DNA from: JACPPO01 sp965262505
GTDB taxonomy: Bacteria > Acidobacteriota > Vicinamibacteria > Vicinamibacterales > UBA2999
Direction of reading: 5' to 3'
NCBI GenBank assembly: GCA_965262505.1
Contig: CBDHFM010000030.1
Span: forward strand, 558,001 to 622,000
DNA: 64,000 nucleotides
In this document: one piece after another, positions 44,090 through 53,280 of the stretch
Layout: each line of letters starts with the position of its first letter
How positions within the stretch are numbered: position 1 is the stretch's first letter
The notes under the pieces: generated by a model
What the model was told of the DNA's origin: nothing
What the model saw: the letters and a program-made list of their open reading frames with translations, nothing else
The model's database searches: none
Translations under genes and position numbers: made by a program

Positions 44090-45061
44090 TCAGTTCGTAG
44101 TCCCGCCTTGCTGCTTGACGTACCGGGCGATATCTTCAGCAGTCGCGAACCACACATTCGGCTTTGACTTGATGTAGCGAATGAGGTCGTCGAGATAGTC
44201 GATTCGCGATCGCATCCCGATCAGATGGGGGTGCAGCGTCAGGAGAAAGAGCGTCCCCTCCTCGTACGCCACGTCAAAATCATCTCTGTACACCTCGAAC
44301 ACGAGTTCGGGGGACGGCAGGGCCGACGGGCCGAATCTGGAGGCGGCGAGGGTATTCCGGTCATCCAGATAGCGGCTGACCGGCAGCTCAACGAGGCCGG
44401 ATGGCTGACCGTTGAGAACCAGTTCGTAAGGCTCGTCCATCGCCATCAGCGTGCTGTCGTACAGGAACCCGGCTTTCTTCAAGATGCCCATCGTGTACCG
44501 GCTCGCCAAGTCCGATGGGCCGCGGGCCCCCACCGGTCTCCTGCCGGTCGTCTTCGTAAGGTAGTCGACGGCCTTGGTGAACAACCGTTCTTCCTCGGCG
44601 GCGTCGTCAATCTGTATCGGATTCTCGTCGCTCCAACCCATGACGCCGATTTCGTGACGTTTCCGCTCGAGGATGTCGGGAATCATCTGCGGATCGACGA
44701 TGGCCGCTGTCGCGGGAATGAAGAACGTGGCGGGCACGGCCTGCCGATCCAGGACCTCGAGCACGCGCGGCAGCCCAACCCGCGCACCAAATTCGCCGCC
44801 CGTCAGCTGCACGACCGCCGAGTTGCCGTTCGCCAACATGTTCGCCGTGTTGTTCAGCGTGAAGGTCAGCGCCACGGCCACGCGCGCGCCGTTCGGCCAA
44901 CTTCCGGGTGTCAACTTCTGCCCGGCGCGCACGGCGCTCGAGGCCTCGTTCAACTGCTCTTCCGACCAGTTTCGACCCGGCTGGTTGTCAACTTGCTGCG
45001 CCGCAGCCGTCGCCATCCACGCGCCCGCCATCGCCGCCACAATCAACGTTCGGCCCTTCAT
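44090..45061 (-). CDS. Polysaccharide-deacetylase-like protein lacking metal ligands
   Basis: The 323-residue protein starts MKGRTLIVAAMAGAWMATAA (signal peptide) and has the NodB fold of the PuuE/allantoinase-like branch: WPNGARVAVALTF, a long barrel and LTLHPHLIGMRSRIDYLDDL. The usual TFDxD motif reads TFTLNN and the HxxxH region reads MGWSDE, so the Asp and both His ligands are absent and deacetylase activity is unlikely. Its start codon overlaps the stop of the upstream paralogue by ATGA, indicating translational coupling. ATG 45061 is chosen for that overlap and for the signal peptide. Confidence 0.85.
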   Translation of the reverse strand: MKGRTLIVAAMAGAWMATAAAQQVDNQPGRNWSEEQLNEASSAVRAGQKLTPGSWPNGARVAVALTFTLNNTANMLANGNSAVVQLTGGEFGARVGLPRVLEVLDRQAVPATFFIPATAAIVDPQMIPDILERKRHEIGVMGWSDENPIQIDDAAEEERLFTKAVDYLTKTTGRRPVGARGPSDLASRYTMGILKKAGFLYDSTLMAMDEPYELVLNGQPSGLVELPVSRYLDDRNTLAASRFGPSALPSPELVFEVYRDDFDVAYEEGTLFLLTLHPHLIGMRSRIDYLDDLIRYIKSKPNVWFATAEDIARYVKQQGGTTN

Positions 45062-45780
45062 CGCGTCGCCCCAGAGTCCATTTGCGACTTGATGTGCAAC
45101 GCGATTTCCTCTCCGGTCGCGAACCACACGTCCGGCTTCGATTTCATGTAGACAATCAACTCCTCCAGATACTTGATGCGCGAGCGCTGCGGCGTCAGAT
45201 GCGGGTGCATGGTGAGCATGAACATAGTGCCTTCTCTGTAGGCCACGTCGAAGTCGTCCATGAAGGTCTTCATGATGAGCCTGGGCGACGGCAGCGCGCT
45301 CCTCGGTCCGGTCAACGGCGCGTCGTCCAGAATCCAGTTCACCGGCAGTTCGATCAGCCCCGTCGATTGCCCATCGACGAGGATGTCGTGCGGCTCGTCC
45401 ATCATCTGCAGGCTGCTGTCGTACAGGAGGCCCGCCTTCTTGAGCAGGTCAATCGTGTAGGTGCTCATCGTCCACGACGGGTTTCGATTGCCGACCGGGC
45501 GTTTGCCCCACTGCTCCTCCAGCAGATCGAGCGACTGCGTGATGAGACGCCATTCTTCCTCCGGATCGTTGAGCGTCATCGGGTTCTCGTGAATCCACCC
45601 GTGGATGGCGACCTCGTCACGCGGGCGTTTCTTGATCGCCTGAATCATTTCGGGGTGCAACATCGCCGCGACAGCCGGAATGTACCAGGACGCGGGAATA
45701 TCGTGCTTGTCGAGCAACTTCACCAGTCGTGGAATTCCGGTCATCGGGGCGTATTCGCCCAACGAGATGCCGACGATGTT
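45058..45780 (-). pseudogene. C-terminal part of a deacetylase paralogue split by IS3-C
   Basis: The frame encodes GISLGEYAPMTGIPRLVKLL, ASWYIPAVAAMLHPEMIQAI, VAIHGWIHENPMTLND (His ligands present) and LTMHPHLTPQRSRIKYLEEL. The N-terminal part lies at 48515-48769. Joining them at the IS gives a complete deacetylase with SFDPDN and HGWIHE motifs. Downstream it overlaps the paralogue start by ATGA. Confidence 0.9.
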
Positions 45781-45877
45781 TGAGGTGGCCCCGGAAAATC
45801 GGACAGGTCGTTAAGGTGTATTCCTCCCGCGCCCCACGATTTCTTTGGACAGCCTTCTGCGAGAAGGAGAATGAGTT

Positions 45878-46435
45878 ATGTCCAAGGGAAAACAGCACGA
45901 GGCTGAGGCCTCGGAGGGAGCCCGGAGGGCGGCCGCAGAGGCCTCAGCCTCGTGGGCGCTCGTCGGCACGGGGCGGTGGTCCGCGCGACGAAAAGTCTCC
46001 GTGGTCATCGAGGTCCTCAAGGGGGAATCACTCGAGAGCCTCAGTCGTCGCCATGGCGTGACGGCGGCGAAGCTCTCGCAGTGGCGTGACGACTTCGTGG
46101 CCGGCGGTGAGGCCCGCCTCAAGCATCGCGAGGTCGCCGTCGAGGGCGCGGACACGCGGCGGCTCAAGCGCGTCGTGGCGGATCTCGCCACCGACAAGGC
46201 GGTGCTGGCCGAGAAGATTCGACACCTGGAGGCCGGCCGCCCTTTGGGCTGGTGGAGGTCGAAGCGATGCGTCACGAGACTTCGCCCTCCACTCACCGGC
46301 CGTACGGCATCGCCCGCGTCACGCGCGTGTGGCAGGTGCCGCGCTCGACGGTCTACGCGCAACGGACCCGGCGCGCCCGGCCGACGCCGGTGGCCAAGCG
46401 CGGACCCAAGCCGCCCCAGTCGGATGCGGCGCTGA
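45878..46435 (+). CDS. OrfA of the IS481-like element (copy 2)
   Basis: The 185-residue frame matches copy 1 at 32768-33325 except for a few residues (for example AAAEAS for ATAEAS). It carries the HTH LKGESLESLSRRHGV and the coiled coil before the overlap with orfB. Confidence 0.8.
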   Translation: MSKGKQHEAEASEGARRAAAEASASWALVGTGRWSARRKVSVVIEVLKGESLESLSRRHGVTAAKLSQWRDDFVAGGEARLKHREVAVEGADTRRLKRVVADLATDKAVLAEKIRHLEAGRPLGWWRSKRCVTRLRPPLTGRTASPASRACGRCRARRSTRNGPGAPGRRRWPSADPSRPSRMRR

Positions 46436-47157
46436 CGGCCGCGGTCCGGGCCGTGATCGCCGCGAGTCCGTTCCACGGCGAAGGGCACCGCAAGATCTGG
46501 GCGCGCTTGCGGGTGCAGGGGCTGCGCACGTCGAAACGTCGGACGTTGGTCGTGATGCGCGCTGCCGACTTGCTCGGCCCTGCGCGGCTGCCCACGCCGG
46601 TCGCCGCCCGTCCCCACGACGGCACCATCGTCACCGCCAGTCCCAACGTGATGTGGGGCACCGATGCGACGGCCACCGTGACGCTGGCGGACGGCCACGT
46701 CACGATCGTCGGGGCGATCGATCACTGCACGGCCGAATGTGTGGGACTACACGCGGCGAAGTCCGGCACGCGCTTCGAGGCGTTGGAGCCGGTGCGCCAG
46801 GGCGTCCGAGATCACTTCGGGACGATGGCCGCCGGCGTGGCGAGCGGGCTCACGATGCGCCACGACCACGGCAGTCAGTACATGAGCAACGACTTTCACG
46901 CCGAGCTCCGGTTCCTCGGCATCGTGTCATCACCGGCCTTCGTCCGCCAGCCCGAGGGGAACGGCTGCATCGAACGGTTCTTCCGCACCCTCAAGGAACA
47001 GCTGCTGTGGGTGCGCCACTTTACGGATGTCGAGGACTTGCAGCAGGCGCTGCGCACCTTCAAGGAGACCTATAACCAGCAGTGGTTGATCGAGCGACTC
47101 GGCTTCCGCGCACCCGCCGTCGTCCGTCGCGCGGTTGCGCTCACCACGGCCGCGTGA
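46252..47157 (+). CDS. OrfB transposase of the IS481-like element (copy 2)
   Basis: The 301-residue rve transposase differs from copy 1 at 33142-34047 by very few changes (MRHETS for MRHATS near the start). The acidic motifs VMWGTDATATVTLADG, MRHDHGSQYMSNDFH and NGCIERFFRTLKEQ are intact, so it may supply activity for both copies. Confidence 0.88.
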   Translation: MEVEAMRHETSPSTHRPYGIARVTRVWQVPRSTVYAQRTRRARPTPVAKRGPKPPQSDAALTAAVRAVIAASPFHGEGHRKIWARLRVQGLRTSKRRTLVVMRAADLLGPARLPTPVAARPHDGTIVTASPNVMWGTDATATVTLADGHVTIVGAIDHCTAECVGLHAAKSGTRFEALEPVRQGVRDHFGTMAAGVASGLTMRHDHGSQYMSNDFHAELRFLGIVSSPAFVRQPEGNGCIERFFRTLKEQLLWVRHFTDVEDLQQALRTFKETYNQQWLIERLGFRAPAVVRRAVALTTAA

Positions 47158-47234
47158 ATACACTCACCCGGCTGTCCAAGAAATCCGTGGCGGTACATTA
47201 AGGTGTATTCCTCTGGCTGACGGAGGGATACGAG

Positions 47235-47516
47235 ATGAGCAAGCGACGCAGGTTTTCAGGGGAGTTGAAGGCGAAGATTGCGCTGGAGGCGCTACGGGGC
47301 GACCGGACGCTGCAGGAGATCGCCTCGAAGCACCAGGTTCATCCGAATCAGGTGAGCGCGTGGAAGCGTCAGGCGATTGCTGGCCTGGGCGAGGTGTTCT
47401 CGAACGGGGGTGAGCGCCGGCGGCGGGACCATGAGAGCGAGGTCCGCGAGCTGCACGCGAAGATCGGCGAGTTGACGGTGGAGCGGGATTTTTTGTCGAG
47501 AGGGTCCGGTCGATGA
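47235..47516 (+). CDS. IS3-C OrfA
   Basis: The 93-residue protein starts MSKRRRFSGELKAKIALEAL and has an IS3 HTH (QEIASKHQVHPNQVSAWKRQ) and a helical C-terminus (VRELHAKIGELTVERDFL). It overlaps orfB by ATGA at 47513-47516. It appears intact. Confidence 0.88.
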   Translation: MSKRRRFSGELKAKIALEALRGDRTLQEIASKHQVHPNQVSAWKRQAIAGLGEVFSNGGERRRRDHESEVRELHAKIGELTVERDFLSRGSGR

Positions 47517-48449
47517 GCCGGGCCGAGCGCCGGGCGCTGGTGAGACGCGCTCACCCAGAGCTGAGCGTGAGCCGTCAATGCCGTTTGCTGTCGGTCGGGC
47601 ACTCCTCGCTCTATTACACGACCCGGGGCGAGAGCGAGGAGACCCTGGCGCTGATGCGGCGCATTGATGCGCTGTTCCTGAAGCATCCGTTTTACGGCGC
47701 CCGGCAGAGGGTCCGTCATCTGCGTCGTGAGGGTGTGCGCATCGGGCGCCGCCGGGCTGGCCGTCTGATGCGCCTGCTGGGGCTTCAGGCGATCTACCGG
47801 GCGCCGCGCCTCAGCGCCCCGCACCCCGCGCACCGGGTCTACCCGTATCTGCTCAAGGGGTTAACGATCGAGCGGGCGAACCAGGTCTGGTGCGCCGACA
47901 TCACCTACATCCCAGTGCGCTGCGGGTGCCTGTACCTCGTAGCGATCATGGACTGGGCGAGCCGGCATGTGCTGGCCTGGCGGCTGTCGAACACCCTCGA
48001 CGCGGGCTTCTGCGTCGAAGCCCTCGACGACGCGCTGGCCCGCCATGGCCCGCCGGAGATCTTCAACACCGACCAGGGCAGCCAGTTCACGAGCGGGCGC
48101 CTTCACCGGGCGCTTGCAGGCCGCCGGCATCCAGATCTCGATGGACGGCCGGGGCCGGTGCATGGACAACATCTTTATCGAGCGGCTGTGGCGTTCGCTC
48201 AAATACGAGGCCGTCTATCTGCATGAGCTCGCCGACGGCCTCAAGGCCCGGCGCGTCATCGGCGAGTGGATCGGCTTCTACACTACCGAGCGGCCACACT
48301 CGGCGCTCGGCGGGCGAACGCCAGCCGAGGCCTACCGCGGCGCCCGGCCTGTGGATATGATGGACACGTCGCTCCGCGCCGTGCCCACATCCCCACAGGC
48401 AGCAGAACACCGGCACGGCAACCAGGGCCCAAGGAACCAGGCGGCATGA
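47513..48449 (+). pseudogene. IS3-C OrfB transposase with one-base frameshift
   Basis: The first frame carries NQVWCADITYIPVRCGCLYL (Asp) and IFNTDQGSQFTSG (Asp). Near 48093 an extra G shifts the frame; the proper continuation LQAAGIQISMDGRGRCMDNI, FIERLWRSLKYEAVYL (Glu) and FYTTERPHSALGGRTPAEAY is in the next frame up to 48449. The transposase is probably dead, so the element depends on relatives. Confidence 0.85.
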
Positions 48450-48514
48450 TCAACAACCGGAATACACCTTAACTCAGCCGCCAACCTGTCCGATAAACCG
48501 GGGCCACCTCACTT

Positions 48515-48769
48515 GTTGCTGTCGCCTCGTCTCATTTGAGTGCTGAAGTTGTCCGGGTCGAACGACAGGCAGACCGCGACCCGCGCGCCGTTGGGCCAGC
48601 TCATCGGCGTCAGCGTGCGCCCGGCCCTCACATGGTGCGCGACTTTCTTCACCTGGTCTTCGGTCCACGTGAGCCCGCGTTGCTCGTCCGCAGGGGCTTG
48701 CTGCTGGGCCCGAATCGTCACAACGCATAAGCAAAGAATCGTACCGGCGATCAGTCCGCGACGGCGCAT
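48515..48769 (-). pseudogene. N-terminal part of the split deacetylase paralogue
   Basis: The frame starts MRRRGLIAGTILCLCVVTIR (signal peptide) after a GGGAGAAG ribosome site and reaches WPNGARVAVCLSFDPDNFST, the catalytic Asp motif, before IS3-C interrupts it at MRRGDSN. The remainder is at 45058-45780. It diverges from the penicillin-acylase gene, with 165 bp between starts. Confidence 0.88.
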
Positions 48770-48934
48770 GGCGCTTCTCCCTTTCGCTTGGGTGTTGACG
48801 GTACGCAGATGGTCAGGATACGCAGGCCTAGCTCTCACAACATGCAGCGAGTGTCAATGATATCGGACCGCGGAATTGACAGATTCGTCGTCCTGACGCA
48901 CACTCGTGCGCGGCTCGATCATTCGGAGGTCAGC

Positions 48935-51277
48935 ATGTCACACCGGCTGCATCGTCGCTTCCTTGCCACCGCGATCTGCCTGCTCGTTTTCGCAGGAGAT
49001 CGCTCCCTGCGCTCGCAAAGCTCGGACCTGGAGGATCTCGCCCGCGGATCGCTGGCCCAGATCGACGGGCAACTGCAGGTGCCAGGCTTGCAGCAAGAGG
49101 TCCAGGTCGTGCGGGACTTGTGGGGCGTGCCGCATATCTATGCCCAGAACACCGAGGACCTCTTTTTCGCGCAGGGATACGTCATGGCCCAGGACCGGCT
49201 GTGGCAACTGGAGATGTGGCGCCGGTGGCGCGAGGGACGGCTCTCGGAGGTCTTCGGGCCCGCGGCGTTTGACTATGACCTTCGAACGCGGCTGATGATG
49301 AACCGGGGACCGATGGACGACGCGGAGTGGACGAGCTACCACCCCGACGGCGAGCGCATCTTCACCGCCTACGCCGACGGCATCAACGCCTTTATCGAGC
49401 AGCATGCGGACAACCTGCCGGTCGAGTTCAGGCTCACCGGGGTCACGCCTGGTCTGTGGACCAACGAGACCGTCGTGCGGCGATGGACCGATCTTCGGTT
49501 CCCGAGCAGCAGGGCCCATGCGCTGGGGGAAATCCAGCTGGCCCTCAATGTGGCCCGCCTGGGTCTCGAGGAGGCCAACCGCCGCGCGGCACCCGATCCG
49601 TGGGATGACCTGGAGGTGCCAGAGGGGCTCGCCGTCGCAACCATCCCCGAGGGGATCCTCGGGGTCATGCGCGCCGGTGACGGCGACCCGTTCGTGCCGG
49701 GACGGCTCCCCGCGCTCGAGATCGTCGAATCGTATCGCGATCTCGTGGGCTCGCGGACGGCACGCGTGCCATCGGTCGACCCGTTCCTTGAAGCGGGGAG
49801 TAATAACTGGGTCGTGAGCGGGAAGCTGTCCCCGACAGGCCAGCCGATCCTCGTCAACGATCCCCATCGTCGTCTCGAGAACCCGTCGCTGCGCTACTAC
49901 GTCCACCTCAACGCACCGGGATGGAACGTGATCGGGGCCGGCGAGCCGCCCTTCGTCGGCGTCAACGTCGGGCACAACGAGCGGATGGCGTGGGGCTTTA
50001 CCTTCGCCGGAGCCGACATGAACGACGTCTTCGTCGAGGAAGTCCACCCCGAGGATCCGAACCTGGTTCGGTGGCAGGACGGCTGGGAGCCGCTCCGCAT
50101 CGTGCGCGAGGAAATTCCGATCAAAGGCGAGGCGCCGCGCACCATCGAGCTGAAGTTCAGCCGCCATGGGCCGATCTTCTTCGAGGACCGCGAGAACCGC
50201 CATGCCTACGCGGTGCGGTCGGTCACGCATGAACCGGGAACCGCCCCGTATCTGGGAAGCTTCCGCTTCGCCCAGGCAGAGAGCTGTGACGACTTTTTTG
50301 ACCGGGCCATGTCCTGGAAGGTGCCCTCCCACAGCCTGATCTGCGGCGATGTCGACGGCAACATCGGCTTCCAGGCCTCGGCGCTCACGCCTGACCGGGA
50401 CGGCTGGAACGGGCGGCTGCCGGTTCCGGGCACCGGCGATTACGAATGGCGGGGATTCCGGAGCGATCTCCCCCGCGAGTTCAACCCGGCTCGTGGCTGG
50501 GTCGGCTCGGCGAACAACAACATCCATCCGCCGGACTACACGGGTCGGCCGGTGATGTACCACTCTACAAACGGCGTGGAGCTGTCGCGGATTACACGGG
50601 TCCGCCAGCTCCTGAAGTCAGATCGGCAGTACTCGATCGAGGACCACAAGAAGATTCAGCTCGACGCGTACTCGTTGCGGGCCGAGACCGACATCCCCGC
50701 GTTCCAGGGATGGACGGCGGAGGACACCGATGTGGAGCGCGCGCGTAACATGATCGCCACCTGGAACGCGGTCCTTGCGAAAGAGAGCGCCCCTGCAGCC
50801 ATTTACCTCATATGGCGCGATGAGGCCGATCCGGCGGCGTACGACCGCGAGACCCCGGCGGATCGGCGCCAGCCGCTCGTCGCGGATGGCCTCAGGAAGG
50901 CCGTGGACCGGCTGACGGCGGAGTTGGGCACGGACTGGGCGCAGTGGCGGTACGGACGAGTGCAGCAGAGTGAGTTTCCTCATCAGCTGACGACCCTGTT
51001 CGATCTCCCGACCGTCGAGCGGTCGGGCGGGTTCGGAACGATCGCGGCCACCGGGGTCAGCTTTCGTCACATCCTGGACACGTCCGACTGGGATCGGTCC
51101 GTATTCAGCATCACCCCCGGCCAGTCCGCGCAGCCCGGAAGCCCGCTGTACGGCAGCCTGTTGGAGCGATGGGCCAACGACGAGTACTTCCCGCTGGTGT
51201 ACAGCCGCGAGGCGGTCGACGAGAACGCCGCCTACAGGCTGAAGCTGATACCCGTGGGGCGGCAATCGTCACGATAG
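48935..51277 (+). CDS. Penicillin-acylase-family (Ntn) amidohydrolase
   Basis: The 780-residue precursor begins MSHRLHRRFLATAICLLVFA (signal peptide), with GGAGG before ATG 48935. The alpha-chain part has VVRDLWGVPHIYAQNTEDLF, FAQGYVMAQDRLWQLEMWRR and EVFGP. A spacer leads to EAGSNNWVVSG, where the Ser after Gly is the expected autocleavage site and N-terminal nucleophile of the beta chain. Later blocks include ILVNDPHRRLENPS and NERMAWGFTFAGADMNDVFV. The family hydrolyses amide bonds, including beta-lactam side chains and acyl-homoserine lactones. The true substrate is unknown. It is likely periplasmic and is not in an evident operon. Confidence 0.93.
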   Translation: MSHRLHRRFLATAICLLVFAGDRSLRSQSSDLEDLARGSLAQIDGQLQVPGLQQEVQVVRDLWGVPHIYAQNTEDLFFAQGYVMAQDRLWQLEMWRRWREGRLSEVFGPAAFDYDLRTRLMMNRGPMDDAEWTSYHPDGERIFTAYADGINAFIEQHADNLPVEFRLTGVTPGLWTNETVVRRWTDLRFPSSRAHALGEIQLALNVARLGLEEANRRAAPDPWDDLEVPEGLAVATIPEGILGVMRAGDGDPFVPGRLPALEIVESYRDLVGSRTARVPSVDPFLEAGSNNWVVSGKLSPTGQPILVNDPHRRLENPSLRYYVHLNAPGWNVIGAGEPPFVGVNVGHNERMAWGFTFAGADMNDVFVEEVHPEDPNLVRWQDGWEPLRIVREEIPIKGEAPRTIELKFSRHGPIFFEDRENRHAYAVRSVTHEPGTAPYLGSFRFAQAESCDDFFDRAMSWKVPSHSLICGDVDGNIGFQASALTPDRDGWNGRLPVPGTGDYEWRGFRSDLPREFNPARGWVGSANNNIHPPDYTGRPVMYHSTNGVELSRITRVRQLLKSDRQYSIEDHKKIQLDAYSLRAETDIPAFQGWTAEDTDVERARNMIATWNAVLAKESAPAAIYLIWRDEADPAAYDRETPADRRQPLVADGLRKAVDRLTAELGTDWAQWRYGRVQQSEFPHQLTTLFDLPTVERSGGFGTIAATGVSFRHILDTSDWDRSVFSITPGQSAQPGSPLYGSLLERWANDEYFPLVYSREAVDENAAYRLKLIPVGRQSSR

Positions 51278-51471
51278 AGACGTCAAACCCGCCCGCTCTT
51301 CACAAAAGGCAGGGTGGTTGCACGGCGCCGGCCGGCGACGGGGTCCGGGCGACGTTGGTGCATGAATAGATTTTTGCCCACAACAATCCCGTAAGGTGCA
51401 ATTAATAGGCCGCCCACTCATGAGGCTTCTCGACAGTAGAAATCCCGCGTCGGGCGTAGAGTCCGAACACT
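51278..51471. other. Intergenic segment between the acylase gene and repeat B1
   Basis: A GTTGGTGCATGAAT at 51354-51367 resembles the IS5-B terminus. No gene is recognised. Confidence 0.4.
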
Positions 51472-51609
51472 CAGCCGACCCGTCTCAGCACGATCGCTTA
51501 TCGGGTTGTGGATCGGGTCCGATCCGCCAGGTCGGTGGAAGTGCGACTCTCCAAAACGCTGAGCAATTCGGACTCCCACGTGGCGCCTTGCGGTCGATCG
51601 CTTATCACC
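51472..51609 (+). repeat. Direct repeat B1, upstream of the MltD-like gene
   Basis: About 138 bp recur at 53281-53418 in the same orientation, by eye at ~87% identity. Inside are the hairpin GGATCGG-GT-CCGATCC and CGATCGCTTATC near both ends of the unit. The repeats bracket one gene. Confidence 0.8.
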
Positions 51610-51661
51610 CCGGCGGCGTGTAGAGCCCACATCGGCCGAAACAGGCCTGAGGACCGAGTGC

Positions 51662-53272
51662 ATGACACGCTTCGTGGCTGACCGTCGACGCTTTGCTGTC
51701 GGGCTCTCGCTCCTCGTCGTCTTGACGCTGCCAGTCCCCGCGTCGGCACAAGCGTCCTACCATCCCGCCCTCGATCCCCGGCACTTTCCGGTGCCGACGT
51801 CGCTCGTCCCCAACATCGAGTTCTGGCGAGCGATTTTCTCCGAGTACGAATCGACGCAGACCGTCATCCACGACGACCTGTATCTGGACATCGTCTACGG
51901 TGTCGTCGACGTGTCGGACGTCGAGCGATCGGGTGCCTCCGCAGCCACCGTCGAGCGCACGAAAACTCGTCGTGTCCGAGACGCCGTTCGGCGGTACCAG
52001 CGCGTCCTGCAGCGACTGGGGGGCGACGGCTCGGTAGAGGTCGACGGCGCCGAGGTCGAGCGCGTGCGGGCGCTCTTCGCCAGCTCCGCGCGCGGCGCCA
52101 GCGATTACCTGGCCGCCAGGAGCCGGGTTCGGGGACAGGGTGGGCTGAAGGATCGGTTCCGCGAGGCGATCGAGATTTCCGGTATGTTCATGCCGGGCAT
52201 CGGGCAGATCTTAGCGCAGCACGACGTGCCGCTCGAGGTCAGTCGGATGCCGTTCGTCGAATCGATGTTCAACTACCGGGCTCGTTCGAACGCCGGCGCG
52301 TCAGGCGTATGGCAATTCACCCGCGCGACAGGTCGCATGTACCTGCAGATGGATTCGGCCGTCGACGCCCGTTCCGACGTTCTGCTGGCCGCTGAAGGCG
52401 CTGCCAAGTTGCTGGCCGACAACTACCGGCGCGTCGAGAGCTGGCCGCTCGCGCTTACCGGGTACAACCACGGCATCTCGGGAATGCTCCGAGCCGTGCG
52501 CCAGCTCGGCACGCGCGACATCGGCGTCATCTCGGAGAAGTACCGGTCGCGAACGTTCGGGTTCGCGTCAAGGAACTTCTACAGCGAATTCGTCGCCGCC
52601 GTCGTCGCGTACGCGGATCGCGCCCGGATCTTCCGTGGCATACGGCCGCTGCCTGAGCTGCGGTTCGACGAGTTCGTCCCCGGCAGATTCGTTTCGATGC
52701 TCGATCTAGCTCATCTCACCGACACCGACGTCGGCGAGCTCATCGAGCTCAATCCGGCCCTGCACGAGGACGTCGGACGCGGCACGTTGCTCGTTCCCGC
52801 CACGTATCGGCTCCGCGTCCCGGATGGTCGCAGCCAGGAGTTCCAGCAAGCCTTCGCGCGCCTTCCCGAAGAGCGCAGACGGGACCGGCAGCTGACGGTC
52901 GTCTACCGTGTTCGGCGCGGAGACACGCTTGGCGCACTCGCTCGCCGGTTCGGCGCGAGCATCTCGGCGCTACAGCGCGCGAACCAGCTTCCGCGGGCCG
53001 ACCGAATCTACATCGGCCAGCAGTTGGAGATTCCAGGAACCGCCGATGGCTGGGACCCGCTCGTCTGGATGCCGGACGCCCTTGACGCCGGCACCACGGG
53101 CGCGTCGGGCCCAGACCGGCAGCGGCCGGCGACGCATCTGGTCCGGCGTGGACAGACGCTTACGCAGATCGCCAGGCGCTACGGCACGACCGTCTCTCGC
53201 CTGATGCAGGCCAACAGTCTTCGGTCGTCACTCATCAAGATCGGGCAGGTGCTCGAACTCCCCGCGGATTGA
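51662..53272 (+). CDS. mltD: MltD-like lytic murein transglycosylase with two LysM domains
   Basis: The 536-residue protein has a signal peptide (FAVGLSLLVVLTLPVPASA), a helical region, and a family-1 lytic transglycosylase domain: VSRMPFVESMFNYRARSNAG (catalytic Glu), then SGVWQFTRATGRMY and LALTGYNHGISGM. Two LysM modules follow (VYRVRRGDTLGALARRFGAS ... ; HLVRRGQTLTQIARRYGTTV ...). MltD cleaves peptidoglycan strands to 1,6-anhydro products, with LysM giving wall binding. There is no lipobox. It is bracketed by direct repeats B1 and B2 and lies next to attachment-site copy 3. Confidence 0.93.
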   Translation: MTRFVADRRRFAVGLSLLVVLTLPVPASAQASYHPALDPRHFPVPTSLVPNIEFWRAIFSEYESTQTVIHDDLYLDIVYGVVDVSDVERSGASAATVERTKTRRVRDAVRRYQRVLQRLGGDGSVEVDGAEVERVRALFASSARGASDYLAARSRVRGQGGLKDRFREAIEISGMFMPGIGQILAQHDVPLEVSRMPFVESMFNYRARSNAGASGVWQFTRATGRMYLQMDSAVDARSDVLLAAEGAAKLLADNYRRVESWPLALTGYNHGISGMLRAVRQLGTRDIGVISEKYRSRTFGFASRNFYSEFVAAVVAYADRARIFRGIRPLPELRFDEFVPGRFVSMLDLAHLTDTDVGELIELNPALHEDVGRGTLLVPATYRLRVPDGRSQEFQQAFARLPEERRRDRQLTVVYRVRRGDTLGALARRFGASISALQRANQLPRADRIYIGQQLEIPGTADGWDPLVWMPDALDAGTTGASGPDRQRPATHLVRRGQTLTQIARRYGTTVSRLMQANSLRSSLIKIGQVLELPAD

Positions 53273-53280
53273 TCACACCC

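Larger units (their letters stand above)
45826..47197 (+). mobile_element. IS481/IS3-like two-ORF element C, copy 2
   Basis: 1372 bp, nearly identical to 32716-34087. The flanks TTAAGGTGTATTCCT at 45811-45825 and 47198-47212 are a perfect 15-bp target duplication. Confidence 0.92.
45781..48514 (+). mobile_element. IS3-family element C interrupted by the IS481-like element
   Basis: The termini begin TGAGGTGGCCCCGG at 45781 and end with its complement near 48498-48511. GTT at 45778-45780 and 48515-48517 fits a 3-bp target duplication. A second inner block, TTAAGGTGTATTCC, lies near each end, and the left one was the target of the IS481-like element (45826-47197). The IS3 is inserted in a deacetylase gene. 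Confidence 0.85.

Noticed and set aside
48938..50563. A 541-codon open frame antisense to the penicillin-acylase-family gene
   Set aside because: Same reason: the acylase frame has all family motifs and a signal peptide, while the antisense translation is compositionally biased and unrecognisable.
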